Positions 50,154-54,578 of a stretch of DNA of 54,578 nucleotides are shown here, piece after piece. Source of the stretch: Zelonia costaricensis (Eukaryota > Euglenozoa > Kinetoplastea > Trypanosomatida > Trypanosomatidae). Position numbers and translations under genes: made by a program. The stretch is taken from assembly GCA_030849075.1 (NCBI GenBank), contig JASAOO010003399.1, positions 1-54,578 of the forward strand, read 5' to 3'. The notes under the pieces are model-generated. The model was given only the letters and a program-made list of their open reading frames with translations, made no database searches and had not been told where the DNA came from. The number at the start of each line of letters is the position of its first letter. The first letter of the stretch is position 1.

Positions 50154-51194
50154 ATGGCCGCCCGCGCGATCGCCGACTTTCCGGCGGACTTCGCGCCGCT
50201 GGACTACATGGAGCGCGCCATCCGCAACTCCGACTGCCGTACGCCGGTCGTCTTTGTGCAGGAGGATGGTGACCCGTTCCAGACCGTCTGCTATCTCGCC
50301 AAGAAGCGCGACTCTGCTGTGTGGAGCTTCGACGTGTCGCTGCTGCAGAGCGTGCAGAACATCGCGGACTACATCGACGTCGGTATCAACAATGGCGACT
50401 GGGTGTACATCACCAACTGCGACCTTGTCGGGAAGTCGTACTTCCGCGACGTGGCGCGCACTCTGTACCAGCTCACTCCCGAGCCGCACCGCTATCCGCG
50501 CCGTGAGGTGTTCCGCTGCTTCTTTGGTGTGACCGTCCCCTTCGACCTCAACGCCCCCGTCGGCCAGCCGTTCCCGCCGCTGTTCATGCACACCGCCCTC
50601 GTCGCCCGCCCCACCGCCGCCCAAGGCACGAAGTGGTCGCGTGTGATGCCGGCCGACAAGCCTCTGCATATGATTGCCGCCCTCAAGCACCAGGAGCGGC
50701 GCCAGGCCGGCCGCGAAAGCGACAGCGAGAGCGACGTCGACGAGGCGGCGCCCATCTCGGGTGTTCTTTTCCACCGCGCTGCGGAGCGCAACCGCGACAT
50801 CGAGCAGTCCAGCGTAACTCGCGCAAAGGACGAGATGGTTGAGGCCATCGATTGCGGCAACGCACCCGTCATGCAGCGCCTCGTCACCTCGGGCGAGGTT
50901 GACCTGTCACGCAACATCAAGGCGGGCATGACCCCCTTCCAATACGCGTGCTGCAAGCAGCTGACGGAGTCGGTGCGTGTCCTTCTGTCGCTCGGCGCAG
51001 ACCCGAACACGCCGCGCGAGAGTGATGGAAGGCCGCCGCTTTTCATGTCCATCGATGACCTCGAGCTCGCCAAAGTGCTTGTCGAGGGCGGCGCCAACCT
51101 GTTTCAGAAGTTTGAGGGTTTTCGCCCGGACTCGCACCCCGACACAGACCCCGCCGTGGCGGCGTACTTTGCGGAGGAGCGCAAGTTCATGTAA
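50154..51194 (+). CDS. Ankyrin-repeat protein with an AAA6-like N-terminal domain
   Basis: 346 residues. Ankyrin repeats occupy about 228-320: VEAIDCGNAPVMQRLVTSGEV, AGMTPFQYACCKQLTESVRVLLSLGADPN, RPPLFMSIDDLELAKVLVEGGANLF. An acidic Ser-rich linker (about 190-203) separates them from the N-terminal part. The latter (about 30-150) includes GDWVYITNCDLVGKSYFRDV, then HRYPRREVFRCFFGVTVP and FPPLFMHTALVAR. This order (hydrophobic strand ending in NCxL, then H...FR.. strand and FP) resembles the AAA6-type C-terminal module of dynein heavy chains, without a P-loop. The resemblance is by eye. A kinetoplastid protein-interaction or ciliary adaptor is possible. Confidence 0.8.
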   Translation: MAARAIADFPADFAPLDYMERAIRNSDCRTPVVFVQEDGDPFQTVCYLAKKRDSAVWSFDVSLLQSVQNIADYIDVGINNGDWVYITNCDLVGKSYFRDVARTLYQLTPEPHRYPRREVFRCFFGVTVPFDLNAPVGQPFPPLFMHTALVARPTAAQGTKWSRVMPADKPLHMIAALKHQERRQAGRESDSESDVDEAAPISGVLFHRAAERNRDIEQSSVTRAKDEMVEAIDCGNAPVMQRLVTSGEVDLSRNIKAGMTPFQYACCKQLTESVRVLLSLGADPNTPRESDGRPPLFMSIDDLELAKVLVEGGANLFQKFEGFRPDSHPDTDPAVAAYFAEERKFM

Positions 51195-52229
51195 ATTGAG
51201 ATTCTAGCACAATGTACAAATCACCCCGGCAACGCTTCCACGCGAGTGGTACGCTTTGTCGGCTGCGTCGCAGCTCTGCGTCCTCCTGCGTGCCCTGCGG
51301 CGCTCCCGGACACCGCGGCGTCATCATTTCCGACCACCACAACAACATCAACCCCGTCGCCTCCAAGTGGCTCGCTGTTGTCGCCGTCTTTTTTCTCTCT
51401 CCATTTTTTCGTTGATGTGTTTCACCAGCGCCTCTCTTCCGTCTTGCAGGATCGCTTTTTCGCCGCGCTTCTCGGGGGAAGGAGTGGCAGGAGACGTGTG
51501 TGTATTCGTCATGTGGCTCCCCGCATGGCGGCACGTGGTGCCTGCAATGGAAACCGTGGCGCTACTCGCGTCCCTCTTGCAACCATAGCTTTGCGTGAGA
51601 ACAGCCGCTGCCACAGCCGAACTTGCCTCCTAGTAGAGAGAGAGAGGGGGGGGCTAGAACTGTGGGTCGGAGCGACACGTGTGTGTACGCCGTGGCTCAG
51701 CTATTGCACCACAGAGGAAAACAAGAGGGAGAAAGGCACCAACAGTGGGTGAGACCCACTCGCGTTCATTGGCGTTGTCACTGACGCGCTTCAACGGGAA
51801 AGGCGAAATGTGATGTCCGATGCCTTTCACGGCGGCCACGTCTCCCTTCCTTGCCTCTCGCTGCCGGCCAAAGAAGCAGAGCCCACCGTTGCACGTGGCC
51901 TAGCGCAGCCACCTCGAGGCTCAAGGGATCACACTTGACGAAAGCGAAAAGCTCCTTCTTTGCTGTATGTGTGTGTTAAGAGGGAAGCGGCGGCATCGCC
52001 GTCGCCCGCGTGCGCGCTGCCGTGAAGTGCTGCGAAGCGCTCCACGTGCGGGTGTGCGCTTACTCTTCTCATGTTTGCGCCGCGACACTACTCACCTTCC
52101 ACCAACTCCTTGCCTTCCGCTACCGCTCCCGCTCCCGCTCCCCCCCCCTCCTCCCCTCACACGACACAAACACCTCACTTCTGTTGCTCTTCCCTCATAC
52201 TCTCTGCTCGTGCAACGGTGCAGCGGCGC
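51195..52229. other. Intergenic spacer
   Basis: Mixed and C/T-rich sequence with a G run at about 51646-51652 and poly-C at 52140-52148. The AG at 52222-52223 lies only six bases before the next ATG; other AGs lie further upstream. No gene is seen. Confidence 0.6.
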
Positions 52230-53462
52230 ATGGGCTTCTTTGATCACTTTTCCGGCCGCGGCGTGGTGGGCGCGGCGCTTAGCCTATCCGTCACCACCAT
52301 CGGTGCCGGTGTCCTGGCCATCCCTTCCACATTTCAGGATGGCGGCATAATTCTCGTCACGGCTGTTCTCGCCCTGGTCGCCGTCTTCACGGTCATCTCG
52401 ATCGACTACATCATCCGCTGTGTTGACTGCCTTCACCTCAAGTCCTACGAGGACATCGCCCGTGAGCTGCTAGGCCGCACGTGTGAGGAGGCGGTGCGTT
52501 GGGTGCTGATCATCTACAACGTCGGCATCGCCGGCGGCTACATCGTCGTCGTGGGCGAGATTTTCACCCCGATGCTGCCGCTGATTCAACCGTACCTGCC
52601 CTTCTTGACGGACAGCTCGCACGTCATGGTTGTTGCGTGGCTCTTTGTGATGCTGCCGCTCTCCTGCATCCCGCACATTACCAAGATGAACTACATCTCC
52701 TTCGTGGCCATCACTGCGACCTTCCTCATCTCCGCCATCATTGTCTTCCGCTACTTCGTGCCGGTCAAGGGGAAGCGCAACCACGGCGAAGTGATGTACT
52801 TTTGCCTGAATGAGCGGGCCCTGTTGGCGGTTCCGGTCATGATGTTCTCGTTCGACTGTCAGTCGCTGGTGTTCCAGGTGTACAACAACCTGGCAACCGT
52901 CACGCGCGCCAACATGATGAGGGTGGCGACCATCAGCGTCGGTCTCACCGGCTTCGTGTACGGCATTGTCGGCCTCTTCGGCTACCTGACCAACACGCCG
53001 CAGATCACCGGGAACATCCTCACCATGTACGATCCGATGCAGGACCACCTCTTCGCGCTCGGCGAGGGCGTCTACTCCTTCACAGTGGTCATTGCGTACG
53101 TCCTCGTGCTCTTCCCGTGCCGCGATGCCATCTTCATTCTCCTCTTCGGCTACAACTCCGCCACGCACGAGCTGGCCCACGACGCCATCTCGCCGCGCGA
53201 GAACCTGCTTGTCAGCGTGCTCCTGTCAGTTGTGAGCATCATCCTGGCTCTGCGGGCCACCGGCATCGTCTTCATCATCGCCTTGCTTGGGGGCCTGTGC
53301 AGCAGCACGCTGTGCTTCACGTACCCGGCGGCGTTCCGCATCATGCTTCACGTCCGCGGCCTAGACCGTTGCAAGCCAACCGAGTTCGCCGTCGCCGTCT
53401 GCATGCTCGTCTTTGGACTCGTGGGCGGCGTCGTCGGCACCAGCATCGCCATTCGGATGTGA
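52230..53462 (+). CDS. Amino-acid transporter, AAAP/SLC38 family
   Basis: 410 residues, about eleven transmembrane segments. The N-terminal signature GAALSLSVTTIGAGVLAIPSTFQDGG is typical of AAAP proteins: an unwound TM1 with GAG and a following Pro. Later helices include VAVFTVISIDYIIRC, IIYNVGIAGGYIVVVGEIF, VPVMMFSFDCQSLVFQVYNNL (conserved TM6 'FSF.CQ...F..Y') and GFVYGIVGLFGYLTN. It has a short N-terminal cytosolic part compared with many trypanosomatid AAATs. Substrate cannot be told from sequence; family members in Leishmania carry arginine, lysine, proline/alanine and others. The next in-frame ATG upstream is not coding-like. Confidence 0.93.
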   Translation: MGFFDHFSGRGVVGAALSLSVTTIGAGVLAIPSTFQDGGIILVTAVLALVAVFTVISIDYIIRCVDCLHLKSYEDIARELLGRTCEEAVRWVLIIYNVGIAGGYIVVVGEIFTPMLPLIQPYLPFLTDSSHVMVVAWLFVMLPLSCIPHITKMNYISFVAITATFLISAIIVFRYFVPVKGKRNHGEVMYFCLNERALLAVPVMMFSFDCQSLVFQVYNNLATVTRANMMRVATISVGLTGFVYGIVGLFGYLTNTPQITGNILTMYDPMQDHLFALGEGVYSFTVVIAYVLVLFPCRDAIFILLFGYNSATHELAHDAISPRENLLVSVLLSVVSIILALRATGIVFIIALLGGLCSSTLCFTYPAAFRIMLHVRGLDRCKPTEFAVAVCMLVFGLVGGVVGTSIAIRM

Positions 53463-54578
53463 CGCACGGGTGGCTGGAACGGCGACGCCGCAGCGGGCGG
53501 CGCTGTGATCGAGGGAGGGGGAAGTGCGCAGCCCCCCCCCCTCAGCGATCCCCGGGGTGTGCGTTCACGCTGGCCGGCTGCGGCTCCTCTGCTTGTCACA
53601 AACTCCCCGCAGCCCTCTCAGCTGGGTGAGACTTGGCTTCTTTTTTCTCGTGGCTCCTCGTAATGGTGTCCCGCGATGCCGTGGATGGCGTTGGTGCCTC
53701 CCGCTTCCGTTTGTTGTTTCCGCACCGTAATCCTAATTGCCGGCATCGCCGCCGTATCGGCGTTGGTAATCACATTTCCCCGCGTTTGTTTTTCTCTGTA
53801 GGCTCCTGGCGCACGCCGAGGTGGGCCGCACGAGCCGTCGGGGTTCTCTGCTCGCGTACGAGCGGCTGAGGGGGGGAGGAGGGAGTCGGCGCGCTGCGAG
53901 ACGCCGACCTCGCGCCACGCGGAGGACGCCGCGTTCCCTCCAGTTTTGTTTGATTTGCTGGGGAGCGTCTCGTCTCCGTGTGCGTCGACCTGTGTGCGTG
54001 TGCGTGTGTGATGGTGAGGAGGGCAAAGGGACAGGTTTCGCGCAGAAGGGCAGGGGTGCCTTTGTGGAACGCAAAGAGCGGTAAACGGGTGACGCTGAGG
54101 CTCTCTATCTCTTTTTTCCATACAACGAGTGGCGCTCTCACAAGCTTCGCTCACGGCGGCGCTTTTCTGTTGTTTCTGCGTGTGTGCATGCGTGCGTCTT
54201 TTTCCCCCTTGCCGTCACCGCATCCCCCTCCTTTTCCCCATTCTCACGACCTCCTTTTTCTCCTCCATTGTAGCTGCACGCTGGATATGCAAAGTCAAAC
54301 AGTAACCACCCGTGTAGCACACAAAAACAACCGCGCGTGCGAAAGCGCCGAGTCACAAGCCGTCCTCGCTCACGCTGCCGCAGTGTCTTTGTGTGTATGT
54401 GTGTGTGTGTGTGTACGTTGGGAAGTGCAGAGGCAGTGCACCCGTAGTCACTTTTAGTTGATATCCACCGCGCGGCGCCAGCGCTTTGGGTGGCTCACCT
54501 CTGAATGAGCTCCGTGCCTTGCTCTCTCTTTCCACTGTGACTTTTGCGCCTCCCCTCACTCTCCTCCTCCTCCCCCCC
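53463..54578. other. 3' flank with a GT repeat, window end
   Basis: Mixed-composition 3' UTR of the transporter, a (GT)n tract at 54391-54414, and a pyrimidine tract at the extreme end (54549-54578) that may belong to the next gene's splice signal. No coding sequence is supported. Confidence 0.6.
54391..54414 (+). repeat. (GT)n microsatellite
   Basis: A GT tract of about 12 units with one A interruption. Confidence 0.85.

Overview
The window looks like nuclear DNA of a trypanosomatid, most likely Leishmania or a close relative in the Leishmaniinae. About twenty protein genes lie head to tail on the + strand, with no introns and no convincing gene on the - strand. Coding regions are GC-rich, especially at third codon positions. 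They are separated by long pyrimidine-rich spacers with poly-C/poly-T tracts and AG dinucleotides, the usual signals for trans-splicing and coupled polyadenylation, and by many (CA)n/(GT)n tracts. The gene set is also kinetoplastid: a BT1-family pteridine transporter, a type II isopentenyl-diphosphate isomerase and an LSM12 homologue. From memory, BT1 and IDI2 both lie near one end of chromosome 35 in Leishmania major, so a syntenic region is likely; this was not checked.

Layout. 1-1618: 3' part of a folate/biopterin transporter, interrupted by an ambiguous base. 4479-5387: 2-phosphoglycerate-kinase-like P-loop kinase. 6532-7773: GTPase-like protein. 8633-10543: unusual fusion of a permuted papain-like (YiiX/NlpC-type) domain with a degenerate mitochondrial-carrier-like region. 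12456-13226: double CCCH zinc-finger protein. 13227-24122: 10.9 kb pyrimidine-rich stretch with no supportable gene but several strong potential RNA stems. 24123-28331: MTG1 GTPase, coiled-coil protein and tRNA m7G methyltransferase. 29111-31647: probable GPI-anchored cysteine-rich surface protein and two very small genes. 32066-36885: ALG11, MYCBP homologue and DCAF7/WDR68. 38253-40754: unknown conserved-looking protein, a possible 93-residue protein and LSM12. 41766-44839: protein with a possible cysteine-protease-like Asp-x-His motif, and DRG2. 45505-48968: THP3/LENG8-type SAC3-domain protein and IDI2. 50154-53462: ankyrin protein and AAAP amino-acid transporter.

The genes form part of one polycistronic transcription unit and are functionally mixed, as is normal in trypanosomatids. 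Several concern RNA and translation (CCCH protein, MTG1, TRM8, LSM12, DRG2, THP3); others concern glycosylation, isoprenoids and transport. No bacterial-style operon, CRISPR array, intact mobile element, tRNA or rRNA was found. The most interesting items are the 10.9 kb non-coding stretch with its nested stems, the peptidase-like/carrier-like fusion, the hidden protease-like motif, and two genes whose start codons overlap the stop of a short upstream ORF.
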